A stretch of 64,000 nucleotides of DNA from Sphagnum compactum (lineage: Eukaryota > Bryophyta > Sphagnopsida > Sphagnales), in contig OZ234493.1 in the NCBI GenBank assembly GCA_965153455.1, positions 13,196,213 to 13,260,212 on the forward strand. The letters are read 5' to 3'. Below are positions 36,171 to 47,902 of the stretch, in pieces (within the stretch, counting starts at the first letter, position 1; every line of letters begins with the position of its first letter). The notes under the pieces were generated by a model that did no database searches, was not told where the DNA came from, and was given only the letters and a program-made list of their open reading frames with translations. A program made the translations under genes and the position numbers.

Positions 36171-36852
36171 AAACCAAGTCAACAAGTTGTAGCTTGTCGT
36201 TCTAGGTTTTTCTTATTGTAGTTACATCTGAAACCAAGATGATGAATTGCGTTCATCGTCTTGTTTCTTTTTTTTATGTTGCAGGCTTTGAAACCACAAT
36301 GATGAGCGTCGCGTTCGTCATTGTGGTTTTTTTCTATTGTTTAGCTAGGAAGACCAGGACAACGAGCGCAACTCATAGTCCTGGTTTTTTTGTGTTGCAT
36401 TTCTAAACCACGATAATCAGCGCTGCGTTTGTCGTCCTGGTTTTTTTTTTGTGTTACAAGCTTTGAAACCATGACAACGAGTCGTGCTTGTCATCATGGT
36501 TTTGTTTCTATTGTTCAACCTATAAGCCCAAGATGATGAGTGCAATTCATCATCTTAATTTTTTTTAATTTGTGCAACTTGTAAGATTAAAATGATGAGT
36601 GCAGCTCATCGTCTTAGTTTTTTTTGTGTTGTACATTTTGAAACCACGATGATGAGCGCAACGCTTGTTGTGGTGGTTTTTTTTTATTGCACAGCCTGTA
36701 AAACCAGAACGAACGTGATCATTTTATTTTTTTGGTGTTGTAAGCTCTAAAACCCGGACGACAAGCGCCACACTTGTCATCTTGGTTGTTTTTTTTGTTG
36801 TTACCTACAAGTAAGACCAAGACAAATTTTGTGCAGCTCCTTTGGGAATTTT
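36171..36852 (+). repeat. Array of twelve hairpin units, about 60 bp apart, each followed by a T-run
   Basis: Units start at 36171, 36231, 36291, 36351, 36405, 36466, 36524, 36583, 36641, 36701, 36750 and 36813. Each starts with AAACC or a variant. Most form an inverted repeat of about 8-16 bp and run into GGTTTTTTT. Units differ in stem sequence while keeping the pairing. The third has CCACAATGA with TCATTGTGG, the fourth ACCAGGAC with GTCCTGGT, and the ninth a 16-position stem with one mismatch and several G:U pairs around a CAA loop. Units 10 and 12 are degenerate. Spacers share a GTGTTGTA-like phrase. I know of no named element with this layout. Confidence 0.8.
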
Positions 36853-36964
36853 TTTTGGTTTCCTAGTGTTGGTAATAAATTTTTAAATTAATTAACTAGT
36901 GTGTTCATTTTGTTTTGGGCATTTTGGGTATTTTGTTGGATGCACATTCGAATGAAAACAATGA

Positions 36965-37294
36965 ATGGTGCAACAACAAGCCGAAGCTGAGTTTGTAGGT
37001 GGCATTGGAGGTGTCATGGAAGAAGGAGATGTAGAGGTTGGGGTGATTAAACAACAAGCGGAAGATGCGATTGCATTGGCTCCAAATGGGAATATCGAAG
37101 GAGTTCAAACTAATGTTGAGGTTGGGGAAACATCTGCTACCACATATGTTAATAGAATTGCAATTGAGTTGCAAAGGACTATTGACATGATAGAGGATCA
37201 AGAAATTGTAGCTCATGGGCAAGAAAATGCAAATGTTGATGTTGATCCTCATGCTCAAATTGATTTGCAATACCTCCTTACTTGTGGTCCTTAA
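36965..37294 (+). CDS. Unassigned acidic open frame, 109 residues
   Basis: An ATG-initiated frame of even composition, rich in Glu, Val and Ala (for example QAEAEFVGGIGGVMEEGDVE), starts here and ends with LLTCGP. It begins about 110 bp after the hairpin array. I recognise no domain. Its composition is more protein-like than the surrounding AT-rich DNA, so it may be an exon or remnant of a transposon-linked gene. A C2H2 finger fragment follows about 400 bp downstream on the same strand. Confidence 0.3.
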   Translation: MVQQQAEAEFVGGIGGVMEEGDVEVGVIKQQAEDAIALAPNGNIEGVQTNVEVGETSATTYVNRIAIELQRTIDMIEDQEIVAHGQENANVDVDPHAQIDLQYLLTCGP

Positions 37295-37666
37295 ACATTT
37301 GCTTGCCCCACGTTCCTTCTCCATCATGAAGGTGGGTGGGGCATTTTTTTTGGGTGTAAGTTTGTAGGCAATACCTTTAGGCTTTGTAAAAAATATTTTT
37401 ATTTTTAGGGTTTGCTTCTTTTTATGCAAATTTTAATTTTGGAGTTTAGCAATGCCTTCATCTTGTGTTTTGGTTCTTTTATCTTTATGTACAATACCAT
37501 CATCTTGTGTTATAATCTATCTATCTATCTATGCAATACCTTCATCATGTAGGGCATAACCTTCATCCATAATACTAATTCTCACATTAGGTTTCATGTT
37601 TTTGTTTTTTTGGTTTCAAATGTGGTTGCCCCTCTCCCGATTGCCATAGATGGTGTGCACTAGGCA
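37295..37666. other. Spacer with CAATACC motifs
   Basis: Variants of CAATACCTTCATCTTGTG occur near 37450, 37491 and 37532, with another GCAATACC near 37370. This is the motif that fills the inverted arms further right, so the transposon-like block may begin here. A short TCTA microsatellite lies near 37510. Confidence 0.45.
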
Positions 37667-37925
37667 AAAGATGGGCCCAAATTTACTTGTATCGTTGATG
37701 GGTGCGATGCATCCTATATGGCCAAATACAACTTGGTGCGGCATTTGCGGTCACATCACAATGCTACCATGGAGCCAAGCAAGCATGGACACCCATCTAC
37801 TCAGGAGTAGGGCTTGGGGGTTCAAGATCATGTTTAAATGAATATGTGAGTCTTGAGCAACCCTTTGGCCCAATTTCATCATAATGAGCAAAAGGCTATT
37901 GCTAGGGCTAGGAGGCACACATTCT
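37667..37925 (+). pseudogene. C2H2 zinc-finger gene fragment
   Basis: One frame reads TCIVDGCDASYMAKYNLVRH, then LRSH. That gives Cys-x4-Cys-x12-His-x3-His, the C2H2 pattern with the usual aromatic and Leu positions. Codons for NEQKAIARARRHTFLEWVPS follow after stops. Stops interrupt the frame on both sides of the finger. It is a decayed fragment of a zinc-finger protein and may belong to the unassigned frame just upstream. Confidence 0.55.
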
Positions 37926-38854
37926 TGGAGTGGGTTCCAAGTTGATTTGCAATACACACTTAAGGTGCTTAGTTCACATTTGTGAGGCTAGGGCCTCTAG
38001 CCACATTCTTTAGCTTCTTGGCATGACTGCATGGGGTGTGGGGCCATCCCTTTCAACATGCAGGCCAACTTGGAGCATAATGAGGACCTTGCATTTGTGA
38101 TTCAAACGATTCGAGTTGGGTATGCAAAGGCACTCAGAGGCGTTTGGATGGAGTGTGATTGAAAGTCTGCATCAAATAAAACAATGTGACGTAAGGAGAT
38201 TAACCTCCTTACATAATACCATGATTTAGAAATGATTCATGGTCGGTAAGTTTCCAACAATGTCATATTGAATTTTATTTGAAATCTAGGTCTTAGAATT
38301 CATATGCAATACTTATTATATTATGTTGTTTGTTGTAGGGATCGAAACACCACTAAGGAGGTGTTTGTGGCTAATGTTGTGGACACAACATTGGCCAATC
38401 ATGGGGTATTTAAGTGACAACACGCTTGTGATGCAAAGGTTGCATTAGTGTGGTATAGGAGGGCCAATGGGATCCCATCCCCCTTTGGTAATGACATAGA
38501 TTAGTTTATCCCACTTTTGATTAGGGTGTTGTTTTGGTCTTTAAGATTTAAAGTAACAATTTATTCTTGAGGCAACCACATATTTACCCTTATGACATGT
38601 TCCCCATTTTAGGTTAAGGTTGTTTTGGACTTGGGGCATTTTTTGCACATTTTTGCAACACATGTCACCCATTTTTTTAATTGAAAACATTTTACTTTCA
38701 TTTTGCACCATCTTGTGTTAAAAGTTAGAAATACATTCTCACATATTCTTATATGTATGCTTGACAAATTTATCAAAAAAATGATTCTAATCTTGCATTC
38801 AAACCAAATAATCTTTCTCTACCCCTAAAAATTAGAAGTTCAAACCTAAAAAGG
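37926..38854. other. Decayed sequence, possibly coding in origin
   Basis: Short frame pieces such as TTKEVFVANVVDTTLANHG (about 38350-38410) and WYRRANGIPSPFGNDI (about 38450) look like broken protein, but I cannot name a family. The remainder is AT-rich. Confidence 0.3.
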
Positions 38855-39950
38855 AAAGCAATACCTTCATGTAGGTATTCTATAAACACCATGGATTGAA
38901 ATTTTTTGGTCTAGGCTATTGGAGGGGTATTGTTTGTGCCCAAAATTACTCAATGCACATGCAATACCCCTATTAAGGTATATTAGAAATCCTTTGGGCT
39001 CCATAACATTTTTAAAGAATCTTAGAGGGGTATTGCATAGCCCTAACAAAACCTAAAAGGAATGCAATACCCTCATGAGGATATTTTGTAAACAATATGG
39101 ATTAAATTATTTTAATCTAGGCTATTGGAAGGGTATTGCTTGTGCCCATAATTACTCAATGGGTGTGCAATACTTTTCTTAGGGTATATCAAAAATCTTT
39201 TGGGCTCCATCACATTTCTATTGAAACTTTGAGGGGTATTGCCTAAACCTACAAGGAAAACAATACCCTATTTGGGGTAATCTACAAACACCATGGGCTC
39301 AATTATTTTGGTTTGGGCTATTGGAGGGGCATTGCTCATGCCCAGAAATATTCAATTCACATGCACTACCTCTCTTCAAGTATCCCATAAAACCTTTGGG
39401 CTCCATAACATATCTTTTAGAATTTAGAAAGGTATTGCATAGCCCTAGCAAAACCTAGAAGGAAAATAATACCCACATCATTTTGTGATAATATCGTAAA
39501 CCGTGAAACAAAAGAATTTTTTTAAAGATATTTATTCCATGTTCACTATATCATACTAGACATTGATTCAAGTAAATGAAGGTATTTGCAAAATTCTTCA
39601 CATTGATGGTAGAATGTCACTTGAAAAAAGTTATGTAATTTCAATGCAATACCTCATCTTCTTGGGATATTTGCATTCACCATGAAACTTGGACGGGTAT
39701 TGTGTAGCCCTACCAAAACCTAAAAGGAATACAATACTTGCACCATATTGTGACAATATCTTAAACCATGATACAAATGAGGGTATTGTCAAGTTGGTCA
39801 CATTGATGGTAAAAAGTAATGAAACTATCACTAAAATGAGGGTATTGTAGTTACACTCCAAAAATTTGTTCAAGTACACACCTTATACCATCAATGTGGC
39901 AAATATTGCAATACCCTCATTTACATATACCAACAATTTTGCATTGGTCC
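38855..39950. repeat. Left arm of a long inverted repeat, built from about 200-bp modules
   Basis: The phrase GGCTATTGGAGGGGTATTG occurs at 38914, 39120 and 39316 (spacing 206 and 196). The module TTTGGGCTCCATAACAT occurs three times. GCAATACC, or its complement GGTATTGC, recurs about twenty times, counting one-mismatch forms. The reverse complement of this whole arm matches 46120-47340, including the less repetitive inner part with ATTGATTCAAGTAAATGAA and CACATTGATGGTA. Confidence 0.75.
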
Positions 39951-40377
39951 ATTAAACAATTCTTATCATTTATGAGTTTGAAAATGTCTTTCAACTATAT
40001 TTAATGTTTACTTAAATTTTTAACATAAAATAATCATTAAAATGTTATATGTATAAGAATGCAAAAATAATAAAAAATCCACACATTAATTAATCAAGTA
40101 TATCATTTTTTGATATATTGTAAAATAAATTTTATATAGAAGTAAGAAAATACATTAACTAAATGTACATGATATTAGGTACTTATATTTCAAAAATCAA
40201 TTAAAACCTTGATTCTTAAACCTTAACCCTAAACCTTGATTGAAGGAAGTTAGGGTTTTTACTAAAAGGATTTTTTTAATGTTCCAAAGAAAAAAAACCA
40301 ACAAGGAAGAAGATTTTGTTAATGCTAAGGTTGATGAAAGATGCTTATGGCTTACTTGGCAATATTGATAAATGATA
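39951..40377. other. AT-rich spacer inside the inverted-arm block
   Basis: The sequence is very AT-rich. A telomere-like scrap ACCTTAACCCTAAACC lies near 40220. No coding feature is seen. Confidence 0.4.
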
Positions 40378-40840
40378 CGATACATTGCTAAGTTGCAAGA
40401 AATTCCAATTGCATTTTGGAAGGAGCATAACTCAACAATGTAAGAGGTCTTAACTCTACACGGAGGAGACAACAGATGTAGTTGGCAAGTGACCTTATGC
40501 AATACAAAATTCTATAATCATTAAAAAGCATTTGCAATGGACCATTGCTTGAAGAAGGGGGAACATTTGGTGTTTACTCTTATTAAAGTGATTGCTTTGG
40601 TGTTCATATATTTGATGAATTTAGTTTTGAAAAAGAAATCCCTAAAGGCTTATCAAGCCAAAGACTAAGGCAACACCTTGATTATATTCAATTAAGGCAA
40701 GATGATGACATCACTAAATCAAGGGTATCTGAGAAGCAAAAACCACCTAGAGCTGAGATGGAAGAAAATGGAACTTGGGCACATTCACCCAATGTCGAAA
40801 ATGATTCTAGTACTACTCTTTGATCATCACAGACAAGTCT
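40378..40840 (+). pseudogene. B3 DNA-binding domain gene fragment
   Basis: One frame reads AKLQEIPIAFWKEHNST, then a stop at 40441, EVLTLHGGDN, SWQVTL, a second stop at 40522, then KAFAMDHCLKKGEHLVFTL. This follows the B3 pattern (IPxxF, WxVxL, F...L..GD.LVF) of plant REM-like B3 transcription factors. After about 100 bases a frame with KPPRAEMEENGTWAHSPN may be linker from the same gene. The stops and shifts show it is dead. It lies between the two inverted arms, so it may be a host gene piece carried by the element. Confidence 0.6.
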
Positions 40841-42868
40841 AATCACATGAGGTAACATATAGATTAATTGCATGAAGGACATGATTTCTACCAACCATTT
40901 CACCAGCTACTTGATGCCCATGTTTTCTCCTGGAAAATATACTATATATTTTTAATCAAAATGTCAATTTGATGATTTGGGTGGTGAACATCTTAAGATA
41001 GTTCCATTCACAACAGAATCATTGTTGTGTTCAACGAAAGTTGGAGGATTCAACATCATCATGCCTGATGTAGTAATAACTTAATCAGAACAACTATAGT
41101 GTTGTCTAACTCATTGGTGGATTCAATCTGCACAAGGAATTGCATGGTCGATCATGTTTAACTTCTCAAGGTGTTAAAGAGTATTGCATAACAACTTAGC
41201 CTTCACAAAGTTTTTGAATCCACACAAACTTTGGCATGGCTTCCAAAAGCTTATAAACATTTTCATAACCAGCTATTTTTTGGTCCAAATCACACCCGAA
41301 ATGAGATTTGAAGGTTTTGTGGAGCTTCCAAGAACAAACCCTCTTCTGTGAACAAACAACAATTCGAACACTAATTCCTTGTAGTTAACTATCATTTTTA
41401 AAACATTATGGAAGTTAGTTATATTGTTGCAATGATATTGGCGTGGTGGGAGATGGAGAACCTACCTCCTCCACCCTATAATTTACTAGAGTGTTCCCAT
41501 GTTATTCTATAACACACTTTGGTTTTCCACCACAAAGAGAATTTGGGCTTGTCCAGTGTGCAAGCGCTTATCCAAGTGCTTGGAAGGATTATCTAAAGTT
41601 GTCTATATTATTGTCACCAAATCAAGCATATGCTTACAACATTACTATTGCATTTCATCATCATTTAGTTAAAAAAAACTCGACTTCAATTATCTTGTCA
41701 ATTTGATGGTAGAGAATTTATAGGGGATTGGAAAATAAGTAATTTCCTTCTTCCTATTTGCTTGCAAGTTAGAAGAAGCATGACAATTGTGTGTTTATTG
41801 TGCAGCTAATGTGGGACATTACTTAATGTGGGGGAGCCAGAGGTTACATTTAGTACATATTATAAATCTTCATTGCCACTACTTTGTTACAAAATTCCAA
41901 AGCCTCAAATTGGAAGTAACAACTTACATAATTTATATATTGGTTTCATGATGCACTATTTTCACTTTTCATTTTGAAATTTTGCAATTGTACTTAAAGA
42001 ATTTGACTCACAACTCATTTGGACTACAACCCATTAATTGTGGCCATTGATGAGGTTATTACCTTAATTTTGTTGTTGCAAAAGTTGCAAGGGATATGGT
42101 GTGATAATGTCCTGATTTTGAGTCAATTGATAGGCAAATGATTTTGAAAGGATTTAAACTCACTTATCATTTCATTCTACATGTTTAAATTTCTAATTTT
42201 CATGAAGTTGTTGCATATCAATAGGTATTCAAGGAAAGCAACAACAAAAAGAATAAAAGAATATTACATAATCTGACCCAAATTTGGGTTCTCAAAAACT
42301 CTCTAAATTAGTATTGCACATTCAATATTACACACACAAACCATGGCATTGCTAATGATTTCAATGGATTGATGATTTCTAGAAAAATTCATGTAATGTA
42401 ACAACCACCTTTAATGTAGGGGATGCATGAAAATGGAGACAAAACTATGACTAGGAAATTATTTCGGGTTTAACTTTCTATAGGTTGATAATATTTTAAT
42501 TTATAATCATCATAAATGCAAGGATTTAATTTATGGATCCTAGGTAAAATCATGTTGCATCCATCACAAGATGATTACATACCATAGCCCAACTGATGAA
42601 TTCAATTACTACTTTTAGAGCATTTGGAGCACAAATTTTAAACAAACACAATTGGAAGAAATTTCAAGGTTGTAGAAGCCTCATCTAAAGAATGGACCTC
42701 TGAAGAATACCTAGGCCTCCTAAAATTATGGATTTCTAAAAATGGCGCTCAGATTTCCATAAAATAAGTTTGGAATTGTCCATAAAATAGGAAAAAAATT
42801 ATACACTCGCGGCAACTGGCAGTGGGGTTTCTTCAATAGGGTCTAGCATTTTTGTTCGTCTGTGCGCC
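40841..42868. other. Unassigned sequence inside the inverted-arm block
   Basis: AT-rich DNA without a recognised domain. A frame at 41491-41706 is open but shows no family motif. Confidence 0.4.
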
Positions 42869-45032
42869 ATGAAGTCGACCCCATTCTAGACAAAGCATGA
42901 CTTGGAGTTTAGCCTGGAGGTTGTCTCCGAGGATGCCAAAGGAAATGTGATCATGCAATGCCTTTTCTGCGTCCACGAAGGCCGGGACAACGTGGAGGTC
43001 GGTAGTAGTTCGGGCCATAAGCGAAAGGCGACCTCAACCATCAAATATTTCACGAAGCCGTTCACTCCCTTCAACTATTGCTGCCATTTGAAGCAGCATG
43101 CTAAGTCGTGGGTCGCCTACCAGGCGCTGTCTGACCATGACAAAAAAGAGTACTTCAAGAGCAAGGTGAAGCGCATCAACAGTTTGCACCAGCACATGGA
43201 CCTAACCATGGACTCGATCAAATTTGTTATCTCGGCTGACATTGTCGATACGATCACTGGTGATATTTTCTTCCGTAATGACGAATAGTTGCTCAATGAT
43301 AACGACAGTGATGATGATACTGCAATGGTTGAGGCGATTGCGAAGAGGGCCGCCAAGAAGTCCAAGGAGAAGATCAATGCCATGAAGTTGTTCATCAAAC
43401 AATCCGATGAGTCGACGTACAAGGTCACAATCAAGAACGTCACATGTTTTGAACTGGTGATGGACCATGTCTCGATCGGCATGTCGTTCTGGCAAATAAC
43501 AGCAACCATCCAGCAAGCCAAGGACCGCACCAAGATGGCCAAGTTGGCAGGAATCAATGACCTAATTGTTAGTCAGTACGTCTGGGTCGTGGTCACCGTT
43601 GCTTTGTAGAACATTTCCGACATCATCGATGACGAATTTGTTTAGGTAATCTCGTTGGCTGGTGACAACAGCACGCACCGTGGATAGTCTTCCTTTGATC
43701 TACACCTGCATGCCTGCTACTGCGGTGATCTCACGAACCTCCACCTGGTCGCCGTCCCCATGTTCGAACGCCACACCACTAAGAACGTTCAACATGGTCG
43801 TCAAGTTTCTCGACGCATTGTACAACTGGTGGTGTGACAAGCTGATCGGAATGTCGTCTGATGGAGAGAACACGATGATCGATCGTCACTCTGGGTTCGT
43901 CACGTGCATGGTTCGATCCAATTCTAACAAGGTGTTGCACGTCTAGTGCACACCACATCAGATTGATATTGTCGTCAAGGCTTCGATTGAGTCAATCTTG
44001 GACGGCTCTTGGATCAAATTCGCATACAGCTAGTTGATATTTCTGTGGTTGCAAGACAATCTTATAATCGCCATGAACGTCAAATGCTCGAAGAACCAAT
44101 CGATGGGTGCATTTGGGACGTTTACTCAAGTTCTTCCAACAGTACCGGCGTTAGTTGATCGCCTATATGATTGAGAAGCGCCTTGTAGATGCCCCATCCT
44201 CCATTTGGTGGGTCATCACCTATTCGATCGCTCTGGTTGTCGACGCAGTCAATGTCACCTTCATCGTGTTGTAGGATAGGTCGCTTTTGCTCGCCCAGTA
44301 GGAGCAACGTATTAAGATGCTGATCGGCACCATTTTGATAATGTTCAGCATTGAGATGATCGAGGAGCTCAACGGGGGCGATAACGAAAGAGTGGACGAC
44401 TATGTCAATTTCGAGCAATGGTGCATCAATGTCGACTCAATTGTTGCCCACATCAAGGACCAAGGGTCGTTCCCTTGGCAGTGTTACGAAAAGCTGGACG
44501 CTGCCGATCAGGAACTCGTCGTTAAGGAGATTGGCATGTTTGTGATGGAACTGGTCGCCGGCCTCCAGGATGTCAAAACCGAGCAGGATGACATGAATAG
44601 ACCCCTCAATTCAGATTTGTCGCCGGTGCTGCCTACTCAGCTAGTTAAGTTCCGCACCGGCGTGTTCATCCGGGAGGTGCTAGACCCTTTTTGCGCTCAT
44701 ATTTCAAAGTTTTAGCCGGTTGAAAAGATCAACCTAATTGAGGACGAGCATCGTGATCTACTCAAGGTCTATAATTCAAACCCAATTCTGAAAGCCGCAA
44801 TCGATAAGCAAGACCATCAGACATCATTCAACCCTGGATGGGACATCTTACCAGCTAGCCGATTCGATTCCCTGCGTGCATTTGTTGGTGTCTGGCCACC
44901 GTGTTCGCCAACACAACATCAGTTGAGTTTGATTTTTCGATCCTTAAATGGGAGATGGATGAAAACCAGACCTTTTTGATGCATCTGTCATTGGAAGGTA
45001 TCTTCCAAGCTAAGCATTGTTCAATGCTGTAA
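42869..45032 (+). pseudogene. hAT-superfamily transposase, broken
   Basis: About 720 codons can be followed through at least seven in-frame stops (42887, 43286, 43607, 43643, 43679 and later) and some frameshifts. The N-terminus has a BED-like zinc finger: CLFC, later HLKQH, with YFTKPF between. The core has SLAGDNSTHRG, HLVAVPMFERHT, SSDGENT and a CTPHQIDIV segment, which is the hAT catalytic region. The end has FANTTSVESDFSILKWE and HLSLEGI, the hAT dimerisation region. Several stops look like TGG-to-TAG or CAG-to-TAG. The region is GC-richer than the DNA around it. hAT enzymes cut and paste elements with short inverted ends and 8-bp target duplications; I could not locate those ends. Confidence 0.82.
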
Positions 45033-46119
45033 GCATTAATTGCATGATAATACATAGTTTGTGCCAATCCATAATTCAAGTCCAGTAGTGTCCATAATTT
45101 AGCTTAATTTATTTGATTTTTGGAAATCTATAACTTTATGAGGCTTGAGAATCCCCACCTTTGCCCCACCTTCTTCCTCCATCAAATGTTTAATTACAAT
45201 TTCTACTAAGTTAATATAATTATGCAAATATTATATTTTTATAAATGAAAAAATATAAATTTCACACGTTAATAAACTAAGCATATCATCATTTAGTACA
45301 TTGTGAACTAAAATTTACATAAAATTAATTTACAAAGACTACTTACATAATATCAGTAACTTATATTTCAAACTTCAATTACAATATTTCAATTTACATA
45401 GAAATAATATTCAATTGCATGCATTAATAAAATATACAATGTTAATAACTTATATTTTGGAATTTTTAAATTCTCATTAAAATAAAATTTACAAAAAAAA
45501 TTGCATTATACATAACCATGGGTTTGTATACATAATTAAAAATATATATATACATAAATCAATTCTTATCATATTTTAAATAAATATGAAGACATTTATA
45601 TGTATTAAAATTAATCAAAATTATAATTCCATAATATCATTAATTATATACAATGTACTATGTTATAAATAACAATATAATTAGACCAATATTTAAGCCA
45701 ATATTTTACATCATAAAAAATAAAATTTACATAAGGACTTGTGTCATATCTTTATAAAATATAAAATATTATGACCTATTATATAATTATTTTAGGCTAC
45801 AAATTATTTATTATATGTCCCAAAAAAATTCAATCATACATAGGATTAATAAATGGGAAAGACCATGTTTATTATTATGCAAACCATTAAAAAAAGTAAA
45901 AATCATGTGCATTAATTAAAGTTTTAAAACATGCATTAAAATCTTATTAAATTAGAGACTTTTTATTTTTATTTTTTGAAATGAGTTTACAACTTTAAGA
46001 GGGAAAAACATAAATATGTACATCATTGAAAAAATGTTAAGCATGAATTTTTAATTTTTTGATTTTGACAAATTCTGAATTCTAACATTAATTAGTAAAT
46101 TTTACATTAAACCCTAAAC
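45033..46119. other. AT-rich spacer inside the inverted-arm block
   Basis: Extremely AT-rich, with many ATAATTA-type words and a short ATATATATA run near 45543. No feature was recognised. Confidence 0.5.
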
Positions 46120-47340
46120 CCTTGTACCATCAATGTGACCAATTTTGCATTATGTTCATTTATATATATGTTAAATCATATTGTAAGGTGAATAAATAAT
46201 TTTGAAAACATGAATTTCATAATATATTTGCAGGGAATCAAGTATTTTTTTAAAAACTTATGTTTCATGGTGAGTGCAAATATTTCATGATGATGTAGGT
46301 ATTGCATTTAAATTCCATAATTTTGTTCAAGTGACCTTTTACCATCAATGTGAAGGACTTTGCAATACTTTCATTTACTTGAATCAATATGTAAGGCTTG
46401 TTATATTGAGCATGGAATAAATATTTTTTAAAAATCCTTTTGTTTCATGGTTTAAGATATTATTGCAATATGATGCAAGTATTCCTTTCTTTCTAGGTTT
46501 TGGTATGGCTATGTAATACCCTTGCAAGTTTCAAAAGATATGTTATAGAGCCCAAATGATTTTTGGGATACCTTGCAAGGGGTAATGCATGTGCATTGAA
46601 TATTCTTATGCGTGAGCAATACCCCTCTGATAGTCTAGACCAAAATATTTTAGCCCATGTTGGTAAGGCTATGCATTACCCCTCCAAGTTTGAAAATATA
46701 TGTTATGGAGCCCAATGTGTTTCTAGGATAACTTATAAGGGTTATTGTAGGTGTTGTGTCATTTTGAACATGAACAATACCCCTCCAATAGTGTAGACCC
46801 ATGGTGTTTAATTACTAAATACCTTAGTGAAGGTATTGGTTTTTTTGTAGGTTTTGGTAGGGTTACGCAATCCCCCTTCACGTGTCAAAAGATATGTCAT
46901 GGAGCCCGATGTATTTTTGGGATACCTTTTGAGGGGTTTTGCATCCCTTCTAGGCTTTGGTAAGGCTATGCAGTGCTCCTCCAAGTTTCAAAAGATATGT
47001 TATGGAGCCCAATGTTTTTCTGGGATACCCTGCGAGGGGTATTGCAAATGTATTGAGTAGTTTTGGGCATGAACAATACCTTTCCACATGTCAAAAAATA
47101 TGTTATGGAGCCCAATGTATTTTTGGGATACTTTGAAAAGGGTATTGCATGTTCATTGAATCTATTTGGGCATGAACAATATTCCTTTAATAGCCTAGAC
47201 CATAATTTAGCCTATGGTGTTTATACTGTAGCCCAATGAGGGTATTGTATTCCTCTAGGTTTTGGTAGGGTATACAATACCCTTCCAATTGTCGAAAGAT
47301 ATGATATGGAGCCCAAATTATTTCAAGAATACCTGGAATG
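46120..47340. repeat. Right arm of the long inverted repeat
   Basis: This is the inverted counterpart of 38855-39950. Six copies of ATATGTTATGGAGCCCAATG, or a variant, lie near 46540, 46700, 46893, 46996, 47098 and 47296. CAATACCCCTCCAATAGTCTAG alternates with them in short variant form, and GGGTATTGCA is frequent. The inner part (46240-46480) matches the inner part of the left arm in reverse. Module spacing here is irregular (about 100-200 bp). Confidence 0.75.
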
Positions 47341-47565
47341 GGGTATTGCACGTTCATTGAATATTTTGCTTTATGAACCTGAGTACAACATGCAATAAAT
47401 GCGTTTAAATTGAACTGGAGCTCCATATCATTTTGATTATCCATTTGGTTTGCAATACCCCCATGGAAAACACTATGTGAACAAAACTTGCAATACCCTT
47501 ACATTAGTGTGTGCCTCGTGCCTAATGCACAGGTGTGTTATTTCAACAATGTTTGGTTCAACCTC

Positions 47566-47750
47566 GTCGACCCCCCCCCCCCGCCCGGTCCTTCGCATTT
47601 CCCACTCCGGTTCTTTAACCCGTCGAGCCCCCCCCCGCCCGGTCCTTCGCATTTCCCACTCCGGGTCTTTAACCCGTCGATCCCCCTCGGCCCGGTCCTT
47701 CGCATTTCCCACTCCAGTTCTTTAACCTTTCGGTTCCGGTTCTTGAGAAC
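47566..47750. repeat. GC-rich tandem repeat, about 54 bp, three copies
   Basis: The core CCCGGTCCTTCGCATTTCCC, then ACTCCGG and TTCTTTAACCCGTCGA, starts at about 47584, 47638 and 47691. Runs of C separate the units. After them come several GGTTCTT/AAGAACC words in both orientations (47735-47840). The long frames on either strand reflect the repeat, not a gene. Confidence 0.8.
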
Positions 47751-47902
47751 CCAACAGGAACAAAAGAACCGTCAGTTCCTTTCATTTCAATAACCTTGCT
47801 GAGCTCATAGTTTTCGTGGAAGAACTGGAAGTTCTTTGACTTTGTCATTATTTTGAGGCCCATAACTATGTACCAAGACTACCTTTTTTTTAGCTACTGT
47901 CC

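Noticed and set aside
35609-36205. Long plus-strand frame of 198 codons
   Set aside because: It runs through T-runs and CCTACCTA repeats in a tandem duplication. The product would be Phe/Pro/Ser low-complexity sequence with no domain.
36171-36852. CRISPR-like array
   Set aside because: The spacing is regular, but the repeated part is an imperfect palindrome with no constant repeat and no unique spacers, and the window is a plant nuclear genome.
47473-47712. Minus-strand frame with a repeated peptide (EWEMRRTGRG)
   Set aside because: The peptide repeat is explained by the 54-bp GC-rich DNA repeat. There is no start context and no gene structure.
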